DNA from: Thermogemmatispora onikobensis
GTDB taxonomy: Bacteria > Chloroflexota > Ktedonobacteria > Ktedonobacterales > Ktedonobacteraceae
DNA length: 61,574 nucleotides
Assembly (NCBI RefSeq): GCF_001748285.1
Contig: NZ_BDGT01000022.1
Coordinates: 1 to 61,574 of the forward strand
Direction: 5' to 3'
In this document: positions 32,937-41,638 of the stretch, piece by piece
Numbering within the stretch: position 1 is the stretch's first letter
How the letters are laid out: each line of letters starts with the position of its first letter
Made by a program: the position numbers and the translations under genes
The notes under the pieces: model-generated
Seen by the model: only the letters and a program-made list of their open reading frames with translations
Told to the model about the DNA's origin: nothing
Database searches by the model: none

Positions 32937-34417
32937 ACGGCCACTTCCTCCTCTTCCTCAAGAAAGATTGCCTTACCTCGCTCCAGCGCCTTCGGGTGAC
33001 GCCATTGCAGAAACCCGAGATAGATCACCCCCAGAACAATCCAGAGCACTAGAATGGGAAGCGCCAGATTGAGCGGGTAGGCCGGCAGCGGATAGACCTG
33101 GACTGCCAGCGGGAAGAAGAGTATGATCGTAGGAACCAGCGACAGGACGACATGACGCCAGAAGCCAAACTCCAGCCGCCGCTCGCGGAAATAGAAAGCG
33201 GCAGAAGCCAGACAGGCAGCTATATAGAGCAACAAGAAACCAAGCGTCAAGACGGTGCCCAGCAGCGAGAAAGCCACTGACACCCCAAAGAGAAAGCCCG
33301 TCGCCAGGGCTACCAGCGTGGCCAAGGCAACGTGGAGAGCGATTGCGACACTCGGGGTTCGATGCCGACTCAGATGCCCCAGGAAAGACGGCAACGCCCC
33401 AGCACGCGCCAGAGCATAGACCACGCGCGTCGCGGCATTGATGCCCGCATTGCCGTTCCCAAGCGAGCTATTGATCACCGCCAGGCTCAAGATCACTGGT
33501 CCAGCCACGCCCCAATAGCGCGCCCCTAAGACTACCCAGGGGTTGGAGGCCGCCACGTAGCTGTCCAGTCGAGCCGGCCCCCAGCCGATGACACCTGCAT
33601 AAGAGGCCAGCACATAAAAGAGACCGATGCCCAGAGCCGAAAAGATTACCGCTTGCGGGATCGTCCGACGCGGCTGCTCACTCTCCTCCGCCAGAGGAGC
33701 AGCGGCCTCAAAGCCCAAGAAGGCCAGAAAGGCAAAGACCATGCCCTGCCCAATACCAAGCCAGCCCCCCAGGCCGCGATCGACGCTAAAAGCCGGTGTA
33801 AAGGTAGTCAGGTCATTATGATCTCCGGCAGTAATGATCATAGTGAAGCTCAAGGCCAGCAGCACACCAATCTCGATCAGGCCCAGGACAAGGCTGGCGT
33901 CTGCCGACAGCTTGATTCCGAAATACGTCAGCAGGAGGAGCAGGCCATTGCCAATCAGGACCCAAACATACCAGGGCAGGTGCAGGCCCGTCAGGTTCGC
34001 CAGCAGACTTTCACTGACAGTTCCCCAGACGAGGCTGATAAATGGCAGCAGCAAGGGCTGCGCAAGCAGAAAGATCCAGCCAGCAAGGAAGCCAAGGCGC
34101 GCCCCCAGACCGCGACTGATATAGGTATACAATCCACCAGCCGAGGGGATATGGATGGCCAATTGGCCAATGTTAGCCGCCACCAGAGTGCTGGCCACGG
34201 TCGCCAGCAGCACAGCTAGCGGCAGCGAGGCCCCCGTATAGGGGATAGCAGGAGTGAGAGCGGCGGTAACGGCAGTGGCCGGAGCCATCGAAGTAATGGA
34301 TTGAAAGAGTACCTCGGAGAGACCGATGGCATTGCGTCGCAGGCCGGGCTGAGCCACTCCTTCCCCTTGCTCCCCGCTCAGCACCGCCTCGGCAAGGTGC
34401 TCGGACGTCTCAGACAT
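32933..34417 (-). CDS. APC-superfamily amino acid permease
   Basis: Product of 494 residues with about 12 membrane helices. The first segment GLSEVLFQSITSMAPATAVTA and the helix 1 break are typical of the APC superfamily. GFEAAAPLAEESEQPRRTIPQAV between helices 6 and 7 is the well-conserved cytoplasmic loop of amino-acid permeases. Direction and substrate are unknown. The downstream gene at 32274 overlaps by 4 bases. The upstream region is shared with a divergent nitroreductase-like gene. Confidence 0.88.
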   Translation of the reverse strand: MSETSEHLAEAVLSGEQGEGVAQPGLRRNAIGLSEVLFQSITSMAPATAVTAALTPAIPYTGASLPLAVLLATVASTLVAANIGQLAIHIPSAGGLYTYISRGLGARLGFLAGWIFLLAQPLLLPFISLVWGTVSESLLANLTGLHLPWYVWVLIGNGLLLLLTYFGIKLSADASLVLGLIEIGVLLALSFTMIITAGDHNDLTTFTPAFSVDRGLGGWLGIGQGMVFAFLAFLGFEAAAPLAEESEQPRRTIPQAVIFSALGIGLFYVLASYAGVIGWGPARLDSYVAASNPWVVLGARYWGVAGPVILSLAVINSSLGNGNAGINAATRVVYALARAGALPSFLGHLSRHRTPSVAIALHVALATLVALATGFLFGVSVAFSLLGTVLTLGFLLLYIAACLASAAFYFRERRLEFGFWRHVVLSLVPTIILFFPLAVQVYPLPAYPLNLALPILVLWIVLGVIYLGFLQWRHPKALERGKAIFLEEEEEVAV

Positions 34418-34841
34418 AGATGGTCATTCCCCTTTCTCTCACTAGAAGCAGCCTCATTCCTCAGAGCAAAAACAAAAACAGAGAGAAATGACTCCTCTCT
34501 GCTCTTCCAGGGAAAAGATAAGCCGCCGACACTGGCGGCAACGGCACCGTTCGCTCCACACTTTGCTGGTCCAGCTAATGATAGCTTACCTGCCGCTGCC
34601 GGCTCTGTCAATAGGTTGTTGACAAAGTTCATCCAGATAGTCAATAATAGCTTTGGGAATCAGCCTTGCCTTGCCTTGCTCGCGGCAGGCAGCGGAAAGC
34701 AAGAGCGCAGCGACCAGGGAGGGAGGCCAGGCTGATTTCACTCCCTCCGTGACGGGGTGAGGGGGCCAAGGGAAGAGACGAGGGCGTGCTGTGCGCCGCG
34801 GTGGGGGAGCTGTTCAGAGGATAAGCGAGGAGACGAAGATC
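34418..34841. promoter_or_regulatory. Divergent promoter region between permease and nitroreductase-like genes
   Basis: On the plus strand TTGACA (34619-34624) is followed after 17 bases by CAATAA. On the minus strand TTGACA (34611-34606) is followed after 17 bases by TAAGCT. The two near-consensus -35 boxes sit almost back to back. No gene is seen in the 424 bases. Confidence 0.4.
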
Positions 34842-36179
34842 ATGAGCGATCAGCAGCGACAGCTTGACTTCTCCCCAGAAGGGCCAGACGAGGAGCAAGC
34901 CTTGCAAGAGCTTTTGACCTTTCCTTTCGTAGAGGCCCTCTTTGGAAGGCGCTCGCGCCGCTTTCTTCTCGGGGCCGAGATTCCTGACGGGCCACTGGCC
35001 TATCGCTCTCGTTACGAGCCGCTGCCCTTATCAGAGCTGGAGACGCTGCTAGTGCTGCTTGCCGTTGGCGGTAACACTGGCTGGCACCATTCTATTACGC
35101 GCCATGAGCGCTACGCCCCCCGTCTCGCCAACTACGCGGGCGCCGCTGGCGGAAGAACCTTCCCCTCTGCTGCCGGCTTCCACACCAGTGAGATCTTCTT
35201 CACTGACGACAGCGGCACCTATTTCTTCGCCACGCGCGACGCCCCTGCCCTGGTGCCGCGCGCAGCGGATGGCCAGCTCTCCCTGGCGGACTTACTGCGC
35301 GCCCATCGTGTGCGGATTCGCCGCCTCTCAGGCCAGCGGATCTACCTGCCACCGCGCGAGCCTTATATGGAGGGACACAATACCTGGGTGGCCAACCGCC
35401 CCGGCTCGCTGCTCGTGATCCCAGTCGGCGACGTTGCTCAGCACACGATCGCCAATTTGTGCTTCTATGTGCAGAACGGCTACTGTATCTACGATGACAT
35501 CCATCGGCGCCCCATTCCGGGCCTCGAGCGCTTCGCCGATCCGGTCGATGTTGACAATCCTTTGCCACTGACCTTTCTGGATCAATATTCGCTGACCGAG
35601 TGCACTGCCGAGCTGGCCACGGCTGCCTATGCCGGCATGTTGATGCTCCAGGCCCTGGGTCTTGGCGGCTGGATGTTCGACGGTATCGATCGTCTGACAA
35701 TGCTGGGCGCCAGCGGCGACCCCGCAGTGCCCGGACTTGGCTTCCGCTATGACACCGATGAGCGCTGGTCACAGCCCAACCCAACCGGCCTACCGGGCAT
35801 CTTCGAAGGCTATTGTCCACCACATTTCCCGACGATGCGGGCAGCCGTCGAGCGCTTCTGCGAGCGCAAGTTTGGCCCTGGCGGGCCCTTCCATCCCGAT
35901 ACTCCAGGCCCGTGGAAGGAGAGCCGGCGAGTGCGCGCCAGCGCTCAGGTCCATGACGAGCGCTTTCGCGAATGCGTCGCACTCCAGGCCCAGTATATCT
36001 TTGACACATTCGGCAAATTTCCGGCTACGGTCCCAACGATTTTCATTCTGATGTATCTGCAAGCCCATCACCTGGACCTGGAATACTACGACACCCTGTT
36101 TGAGCCTGGGGCCTACCTGCGCACCCATACCGAACATCTGCGCAAGTGGCATGGCCTTGCTCAGCCAAAAGAGCGCTAG
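34842..36179 (+). CDS. Nitroreductase-like flavoprotein (SagB-type fold)
   Basis: Product of 445 residues; the ATG at 34842 follows GAGGAGACG and is preferred over one at 34791. The N-terminal region ALFGRRSRRFLLG...PLPLSELETLLVLLAVGG has the layout of nitroreductase/SagB proteins (the RRS FMN-phosphate site, then the PLxLxEL helix). RTFPSAAGFHTSEIFF corresponds to the family's R-x-x-P-S-A-G segment. GLGGWMFDGID in the C-terminal half matches the second FMN side. The length is greater than a simple nitroreductase, so it may have an extra lid domain. No ribosomally made peptide gene is seen nearby to suggest thiazole/oxazole formation. Confidence 0.6.
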   Translation: MSDQQRQLDFSPEGPDEEQALQELLTFPFVEALFGRRSRRFLLGAEIPDGPLAYRSRYEPLPLSELETLLVLLAVGGNTGWHHSITRHERYAPRLANYAGAAGGRTFPSAAGFHTSEIFFTDDSGTYFFATRDAPALVPRAADGQLSLADLLRAHRVRIRRLSGQRIYLPPREPYMEGHNTWVANRPGSLLVIPVGDVAQHTIANLCFYVQNGYCIYDDIHRRPIPGLERFADPVDVDNPLPLTFLDQYSLTECTAELATAAYAGMLMLQALGLGGWMFDGIDRLTMLGASGDPAVPGLGFRYDTDERWSQPNPTGLPGIFEGYCPPHFPTMRAAVERFCERKFGPGGPFHPDTPGPWKESRRVRASAQVHDERFRECVALQAQYIFDTFGKFPATVPTIFILMYLQAHHLDLEYYDTLFEPGAYLRTHTEHLRKWHGLAQPKER

Positions 36180-36238
36180 CTCCCGGCTCCCCTCCTTCCA
36201 CAGCAGACCAGATATCCACCCTCTTGCCTTGCTGCTAC

Positions 36239-36277
36239 GACGGAATGCAGCTGCTTTTCAGGTAGCTGCATTCCGTC
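36239..36277. terminator. Bidirectional hairpin between convergent genes
   Basis: A perfect 14-base stem (GACGGAATGCAGCT / AGCTGCATTCCGTC) with an 11-base loop lies between the stops at 36179 and 36329. It would end transcripts from both sides. Confidence 0.7.
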
Positions 36278-36328
36278 CTTAGCGAATGCCTCCACAGGAG
36301 AGATTGCCAGCCTGGGAGGAAGCAAGCG

Positions 36329-39049
36329 TCAGGGATAGCTCACCAGATAGGCGTTCGTCGTGCTCGAATTCGAGGGGCCTCCAGTGTTGTTGATAATATG
36401 CTGGATCGTCCCCACGCCGCCGAGCGAGACCGTCACCAGGTCGTGGAAGATCACCCCCGCCGTATTGGGTACCTCAAAAGCGCGGTCCGCGACGATTGAG
36501 GGATCGACATTGAAGTAGCAGTAGCTGCCCACTCCCCAGGCTTCATGACTGGTGACCGAGTTCGCCACCTTGTAGGCGGCATAGCCGCGTGTGCTCCCGT
36601 TCATCCAGGCTGCCTGGTTGGGCGGATCATAGGGCATCTCGTTCTGGAAGAAGTAGGTACGCCCTCCGTTCCCGTTCCAGATGACCTCGTACTGCTGATA
36701 GTGCTCGACGAAGAGGCCATACATCGTCACGTTACTGCCATTAACAACCAGGCCATTGGCGGCGGGGTTGACGGTCCAGCCAACGCCGCTGCCGTGGTCG
36801 GCCCGCCAGAGCCAGAGGTCATCGCCAATGACGTTGTTGCTGTTGATCACCAGGCTCTGAGTAGCCTGGCCGGCGCCAGCCCCGCCGATGCGGAAGAAGA
36901 CATCGCTCAGCACAGTCGGATTGGCAGCATGGTTTTGAGAGGAGCCGCTGGGACCGACCTGGAGCAAGACCGGTGAGTTGACCGGGCCAGCGTCAAAGAG
37001 CAGTCCTGCGATCGAGACCCCGTCGACGTCGGCCACTGTCATGGGGATGACCCCATTCTGGGGCACTAGCGTCGCCAGTCCCAAGCCCAGCACCACTGTA
37101 TTCGGGCGCGTGATGTTGATGGTGCCATTGAGCTGGTAGACCCCCGGCGTGAAGAGGAGGTTGAGACCCTGAGCTAGGGCATTATTGATGGTGGCGACAG
37201 AATCGCCAGGATGGGCAATGTAGAACTGGCTCAAGGGAATCGAGGTGCCCGCCGCCGTTCCGTTGGCCCAGGTTGTGCCCTGGCTGTTGCTGCGCAGCGC
37301 CGGCACGAAGACATAGTAGTTGCCGGCCTGGTCAATGTAGAGGAAAGGCTTCTCGCGAATGACTGGCGTCTGGTTGACCACCGTCTCGGGCGGATTGGGG
37401 AAGCTCGGCGGCGGCGCGCCGTTGACTCCCACGAAGACCATATTCCAGACCCCACCGTTCCAGCTCCCAAGCTGATCGTTGCGTGAGAGCCACTGTTGCT
37501 GCGAGCCAGACTGCGTCTGACCCGTGACCAGGCTATCGGCCAGGAACCCCCCGCTGGCCCAACCACCATCCCAGAGCAGGAGGTTGCCCTGGATGTCTAC
37601 GCGGCGCAGTGGCGAGGCCTGGGCTGCTGCCCATTTGTTCCAGCCGCCCGAGGGAATAATCTTGAGATTTTCGGCGCCACGCCAGAAGTTCTGGGTGGCG
37701 TTGCCATTCATCCAGGCCGCGTCGAGATCGACCGCCCCATTGATCACGACATCATCAGGCGAGCGGCCTAACCCGAGCACCTGAGTGTAGAAGCCGACAT
37801 TGACCGTGACATTGTAGGTGCCCGGCTTGAAGAGCAGGGCGTAGCGATTGGTGCCAAACTGGTTGGTCTGCTGCTGACTGTAGATGGCGTCGAGGGTGCT
37901 CTGGATCGTCGAGCTGGGCATCGAGGGGTCGAAGATGTAGACGTTCGGCCCGAAATTGGGCGTGCCTCCCGGCGGCGTCCCTGTTGGGGTCGGCGTCGGT
38001 GTCGGCGTGCCGCCCGCTGCTGGCAGGATCTCTAGCCCGTTGACCTGGGCATTGTCCACCACTGTGCTAAACTGGATCGTCACGGTCCCGCTCGTCGTCG
38101 CCGTCGCACTAAACTGCCTCACTACCGCCCTGTTCGCTCCACCCGCTGCCGCATAGATATCAAAGTTCGTCAGCACTTGCTGCCCATTGATGCTTACATT
38201 AAAGACCCGCTTGCCCGCCGCACTCCAGTACGTCTCAGCAAAGTGCAACCGCACCGTATAGGTCGCCCCCGCCGTCAGGCTCGGGATCGTATAGGTGAAG
38301 TTCCCATAGCGATTGCTCTGATAGACCGCCTGCGGCGCCGGGTTCGTTACCCCCGATGTATCTATGGCGTTGCTCGTGCTGGCCGTCGTCCCCCCACTGT
38401 AGTAGCTGTCCGCCACAAACGGCGCCGTCGCCGGCCCACCTGCATTGATCTGCACAGCGCTGCCCGCTGGCAGGATCTCTAGCCCGTTGACCTGGGCATT
38501 GTCCACCACTGTGCTAAACTGGATCGTCACGGTCCCGCTCGTCGTCGCCGTCGCACTAAACTGCCTCACTACCGCCCTGTTCGCTCCACCCGCTGCCGCA
38601 TAGATATCAAAGTTCGTCAGCACTTGTTGCCCATTGATGCTTACATTAAAGACCCGCTTGCCCGCCGCACTCCAGTACGTCTCAGCAAAGTGCAGCCGCA
38701 CCGTATAGGTCGCCCCCGCCGTCAGGCTCGGGATCGTATAGGTGAAGTTCCCATAGCGATTGCTCTGATAGACCGCCTGCGGCGCCGGGTTCGTTACCCC
38801 CGATGTATCTATGGCGTTGCTCGTGCTGGCCGTCGTCCCCCCACTGTAGTAGCTGTCCGCCACAAACGGCGCCGTCGCCGGCCCACCTGCATTGATCTGC
38901 ACAGGAGCCTCGGCATGGGCATGGGGAGCCGAGTTGAGCGATGGGAGCACGAGAAAGAGCGAGCAAATAGAGAGGAGGATCAGCAGACTCAAAAGACTTT
39001 GCCGCGCAATCCTGCGCCGTTGCGTCACCCTGGGAGCATATGCGTCCAT
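36329..39049 (-). CDS. Secreted protein with two malectin domains and a parallel beta-helix (polysaccharide-lyase/GH55-like)
   Basis: Product of 906 residues. A basic N-terminus and hydrophobic signal segment (about 15-45) is followed by two malectin-like (CBM57) domains at about 48-196 and 197-345. Their protein sequences are virtually identical. A Thr/Pro/Gly linker leads to a long right-handed beta-helix region from about 370 to the end. This region starts FGPNVYIFDPSMPSSTIQS and carries FKPGTYNV and later LFTPGVYQLNGTINI, typical of pectate-lyase-3/GH55-type solenoids. Such proteins are often misnamed adenylyl cyclase. Substrate is unknown, perhaps a beta-1,3-glucan or another fungal/plant polymer. 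It diverges from the LacI gene at 39537 and shares an operator-like region with it. Confidence 0.8.
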   Translation of the reverse strand: MDAYAPRVTQRRRIARQSLLSLLILLSICSLFLVLPSLNSAPHAHAEAPVQINAGGPATAPFVADSYYSGGTTASTSNAIDTSGVTNPAPQAVYQSNRYGNFTYTIPSLTAGATYTVRLHFAETYWSAAGKRVFNVSINGQQVLTNFDIYAAAGGANRAVVRQFSATATTSGTVTIQFSTVVDNAQVNGLEILPAGSAVQINAGGPATAPFVADSYYSGGTTASTSNAIDTSGVTNPAPQAVYQSNRYGNFTYTIPSLTAGATYTVRLHFAETYWSAAGKRVFNVSINGQQVLTNFDIYAAAGGANRAVVRQFSATATTSGTVTIQFSTVVDNAQVNGLEILPAAGGTPTPTPTPTGTPPGGTPNFGPNVYIFDPSMPSSTIQSTLDAIYSQQQTNQFGTNRYALLFKPGTYNVTVNVGFYTQVLGLGRSPDDVVINGAVDLDAAWMNGNATQNFWRGAENLKIIPSGGWNKWAAAQASPLRRVDIQGNLLLWDGGWASGGFLADSLVTGQTQSGSQQQWLSRNDQLGSWNGGVWNMVFVGVNGAPPPSFPNPPETVVNQTPVIREKPFLYIDQAGNYYVFVPALRSNSQGTTWANGTAAGTSIPLSQFYIAHPGDSVATINNALAQGLNLLFTPGVYQLNGTINITRPNTVVLGLGLATLVPQNGVIPMTVADVDGVSIAGLLFDAGPVNSPVLLQVGPSGSSQNHAANPTVLSDVFFRIGGAGAGQATQSLVINSNNVIGDDLWLWRADHGSGVGWTVNPAANGLVVNGSNVTMYGLFVEHYQQYEVIWNGNGGRTYFFQNEMPYDPPNQAAWMNGSTRGYAAYKVANSVTSHEAWGVGSYCYFNVDPSIVADRAFEVPNTAGVIFHDLVTVSLGGVGTIQHIINNTGGPSNSSTTNAYLVSYP
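38022..38457. repeat. Intragenic tandem repeat, unit 1 (malectin domain 2)
   Basis: This 436-base unit matches 38469-38904 with only two differences seen by eye, both synonymous. Period is 447 bases (149 codons). Each unit encodes one malectin domain. Confidence 0.95.
38469..38904. repeat. Intragenic tandem repeat, unit 2 (malectin domain 1)
   Basis: Second unit of the duplication within the malectin/beta-helix gene. Near-complete DNA identity including third codon positions shows a recent duplication or ongoing homogenisation. Confidence 0.95.
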
Positions 39050-39330
39050 GACATCTCCTTTCTGAATGGTCGCTGCTGGCAGGTACGATCAGGAAGTGAG
39101 CCTCGCGCTGTACTGCCAGTCATGCGTCATGCCTCGGGCAGTCGAGCAAGCCAGGCCAGGCTCCCTCACAAGGACAGCCAGCAAAGCAGCGAGTTGGCTG
39201 GTACTGGGGCAACATTCAGCGAACGCTATCGAGAAGCGGGGCCTCGCCTCCTTTCTCTTCTATTTCTGTCCGCCTGTTGTGACGAGGCGAGCCAGCCAGA
39301 GCGGCGGGGCTGAGGTCTTCGGCTCGCCAA

Positions 39331-39375
39331 CCTTTTCTTTCGAAAGAAAGGCGAAATCGTTTTCTAGAAGAAAAC
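39331..39375. promoter_or_regulatory. Candidate LacI operator cluster between the beta-helix and lacI genes
   Basis: A 16-base palindrome TTTCTTTCGAAAGAAA (39334-39349) is adjacent to an inverted repeat GTTTTC-N5-GAAAAC (39359-39375). The minus-strand version of 39331-39358 contains GATTTCGC followed by TTTCGAAAGAAA. This is the same composite element found at 41426-41453 before the GH16-containing gene. Palindromes with a central CG are typical LacI-family operators. Confidence 0.6.
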
Positions 39376-39488
39376 TATACGGATTTGCCCGTGGCTTGTC
39401 AAGAGAGCGAGCTGGAGGGATAGCAACAGCAGCGGAAACAAGAGAGAAGGAGCAAAGGAGCGTTCAGATGACTGTGCAGTGGCTGTGC

Positions 39489-39494
39489 TATAAT
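39489..39494 (+). promoter_or_regulatory. Consensus -10 box for the lacI-type gene
   Basis: TATAAT lies 42 bases upstream of the ATG at 39537. No strong -35 is visible, so it may need activation or be weak. Confidence 0.4.
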
Positions 39495-39536
39495 AGGTCG
39501 GAAACTTTCAGAGGGGAGCAAGCACAGCGTAAGCCA

Positions 39537-40568
39537 ATGGCAAGACGACACAACAGTGACGGGCGACCCACCATTGCCCAAATCGCCAGAATAGCGGGGG
39601 TTTCGGTCCCCACGGTCTCCAAAGTTCTTAACGGGAGAGCAGACGTCTCGCTACCAACGCGAGAGAAAGTCGAGCGGATTATTGAAGAGTATGGCTTTGT
39701 ACGCAACCGAGCGGCGCGGGCGCTGCGCAAAGGAAAGACCGGGCTGGTCGACCTGCTGCTGCCGCGACTGGACGACGAATATTATCTACCCATTCTGGAG
39801 GGAGTAGCCCAGGTAGTGCGTGAGGCTGGCCTGCGCCTGGTCCTGACGGCCACCGATTACAAGCCGGAGGAAGAGGTGCGCTGGATTACCACGGTCACCG
39901 ACCACTCGACCGATGGCATCCTGGTGGTCCTGCCGTCGGAGCGAGCGATCGAGCAACTTGAGCGCTCGGGCCTGCCATTTGTGCTCATTCACAACCAGGG
40001 GGGACTGCAGGCGACGGCGCCTTCGGTGCGCATTACGAGCTGGGAGGGTGGTTTTGTAGCCACGACCTACCTGATCCGGCTGGGCCACCGGCGCATTGCC
40101 TACATTGGCAAGACCTCGCCGGCCAGGGATGCCATCGAGCGCATCGCCGGCTACCGCGCCGCTCTGGATGCCGCCGGGCTGCCGCTGATGCCCGAGTTGG
40201 AGTGCGATGGCGACTTCACTGAGGCCAGCGGCTATCAAGCCGCTTTGCGCTTGCTAGAGCTGCCCGAGCCACCGACGGCCATCTTCGCTGGTAACGATCG
40301 CCAGGCAGCGGGCGTCTACCGCGCCCTGCATGAGCGCGGGCTGGCAGTGCCTGACCAGCTGAGCGTGGTGGGCTTCGACAATCTGCCCTATACTGAGATC
40401 ATGAATCCACCGCTGACGACCATTCATGCACCACGCCTGGAATTGGGTCGCACGGCGGCGACGATGCTGCTCCGTCTTCTCAATGGAGAACAGCTAGAGA
40501 TGCCGCGCGTCGTGTTGCCGACGCACCTGGTCGAGCGCCAGTCATGCTGCCCACCACGCGCAGGCTGA
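39537..40568 (+). CDS. LacI-family transcriptional regulator
   Basis: Product of 343 residues from the ATG at 39537. The N-terminal DNA-binding domain is clear (TIAQIARIAGVSVPTVSKVLNG, then the hinge-helix region RNRAARALRKG). A periplasmic-binding-protein-like effector domain follows (DGILVVLPSERAIEQL, IFAGNDRQAAGVYRALHERG, SVVGFDNLPYTEIMNPPLTTI). LacI members next to glycoside hydrolases usually sense an oligosaccharide and repress the hydrolase genes. Here the neighbours on both sides are secreted malectin-containing enzymes, and the same operator-like element precedes both, which supports joint control. Confidence 0.93.
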   Translation: MARRHNSDGRPTIAQIARIAGVSVPTVSKVLNGRADVSLPTREKVERIIEEYGFVRNRAARALRKGKTGLVDLLLPRLDDEYYLPILEGVAQVVREAGLRLVLTATDYKPEEEVRWITTVTDHSTDGILVVLPSERAIEQLERSGLPFVLIHNQGGLQATAPSVRITSWEGGFVATTYLIRLGHRRIAYIGKTSPARDAIERIAGYRAALDAAGLPLMPELECDGDFTEASGYQAALRLLELPEPPTAIFAGNDRQAAGVYRALHERGLAVPDQLSVVGFDNLPYTEIMNPPLTTIHAPRLELGRTAATMLLRLLNGEQLEMPRVVLPTHLVERQSCCPPRAG

Positions 40569-40702
40569 ATCGGCACGCCCCGGGCGGGCAAAGGGGCCCG
40601 CTCTCCTTCTCCTCCCACATCCTGAGCAGGGTCTGCGGCGCTGACGGCTTCTTCTGTCCCTCCCCGCGGGAAGAGTCCAGAGGACCTACCCGCTGTTCAG
40701 GG

Positions 40703-41206
40703 TTAGATCAGCGGCTTCTCATAAAGGATCTTCTCTAGCGGACGGCTCTCCCCTTCTCCCGAAGGCTGACCTTGTTGATAGAAGGAGCGGCCTACCTCGC
40801 GAAAACCATTTTTTGTGTAGAGACGCTGGGCCGCCGTTTGGAGCACCGATGTATCAAGATGCAGCAGGCGATAACCAAGAGTACGCGCCCGCGCTTCGAG
40901 GGCTTCGAGGAGACGCTGACCGTAGCCCCGACCCTGATATTCAGGCAGCACACGCATGCGCTTGATTTCAGCACGCTCAGCATCCGTGCGCTTTAAGGCC
41001 CCCATCGCTACGATCTTGCCGTCACATTCTCCTATGAGAAATTCCCCGCCGTTGTTCAGATAGTGCTCTTCGATAGCGTAGACGTCGTCATCCCAGGAAC
41101 CTCGCCCAAGATAGGCCCCCGTCTCTTTGAGAAGCGTTACGTGGAGTCGCTCTACGGCTTCCTGATCAGCCGGCCTATAACGGCGCAGAGTGAACATTGC
41201 TGGCAT
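40703..41206 (-). CDS. GNAT-family N-acetyltransferase
   Basis: Product of 167 residues. Core acetyl-CoA-binding motif A is intact: IKRMRVLPEYQGRGYGQRLLEALEARA (R/Q-x-x-G-x-G/A). The C-terminal half has LHLDTSVLQTAAQRLYTKNGF, the usual strand-helix segment before Y-x-x-x-G-F. Substrate unknown. It converges with the LacI gene and is divergent from the long leader of the gene at 41639. An alternative start at the second Met (41197) is possible. Confidence 0.85.
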   Translation of the reverse strand: MPAMFTLRRYRPADQEAVERLHVTLLKETGAYLGRGSWDDDVYAIEEHYLNNGGEFLIGECDGKIVAMGALKRTDAERAEIKRMRVLPEYQGRGYGQRLLEALEARARTLGYRLLHLDTSVLQTAAQRLYTKNGFREVGRSFYQQGQPSGEGESRPLEKILYEKPLI

Positions 41207-41339
41207 CCATCCCCGGTCAGGGTCGCTCTCTTCCGATGCAACCCGCTCGATGCAGGAAAAAAGCGATGGTCACTGTATCGGCAGGCCCTATGATAGCATC
41301 TTGCCCGCTAGCAGGGCAAGCCTTTCCCCTGCACTGCCA

Positions 41340-41404
41340 TTTTTCGAAAAAGAACAAGTAAAGTTTCACTCCCTCTTGACATGACCCCCCGAATTCTCTA
41401 TATT
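41340..41404 (+). promoter_or_regulatory. Promoter and palindrome upstream of the malectin-GH16 gene
   Basis: TTGACA (41376-41381), a 17-base spacer and TATATT (41399-41404) form a near-consensus sigma-A promoter. Just upstream is the perfect palindrome TTTTTCGAAAAA (41340-41351), with the same TTTCGAAA core as the site at 39334-39349. Confidence 0.7.
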
Positions 41405-41425
41405 CAAAACAAAGGCATCGATATT

Positions 41426-41453
41426 GATTTCGCAAAATTTCGGAAAGAAAGGA
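41426..41453 (+). promoter_or_regulatory. Candidate LacI operator downstream of the transcription start
   Basis: GATTTCGC, four bases, TTTCGG and AAAGAAAGG match the minus-strand element at 39358-39331 before the beta-helix gene, almost base for base. It lies about 20 bases after the -10 box, a standard place for a roadblock repressor. Confidence 0.55.
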
Positions 41454-41638
41454 GGGGAAAGCCCCAGCGCTGTGTTCCCGCCCCCGGTCGAGGTCGGCAG
41501 GCCAGCAGGCCGGCAGTTGGTCAGCGCGACAGCGAGGTCCTCTGGCTGGCAGCAGGGTGCCTGGCCCCGCCAGAATCGCAGAACTGCGCGATCGGCTCAA
41601 GCCGCAAAGAAGCAAGCAAGCAAGCAAAGGAGTTTGTC

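Noticed and set aside
37956-38156. Gly/Val-rich plus-strand frame
   Set aside because: It is the antisense of the Thr/Pro linker and malectin repeat in the minus-strand gene.
39066-39536. Long N-terminal extension of the LacI protein
   Set aside because: It crosses the operator palindromes and the TATAAT box. The HTH starts right after the ATG at 39537 as in all LacI proteins.
41381-41638. Extension of the malectin-GH16 protein upstream of the signal peptide
   Set aside because: It overlaps the promoter and operator, and the signal peptide follows the ATG at 41639 directly.
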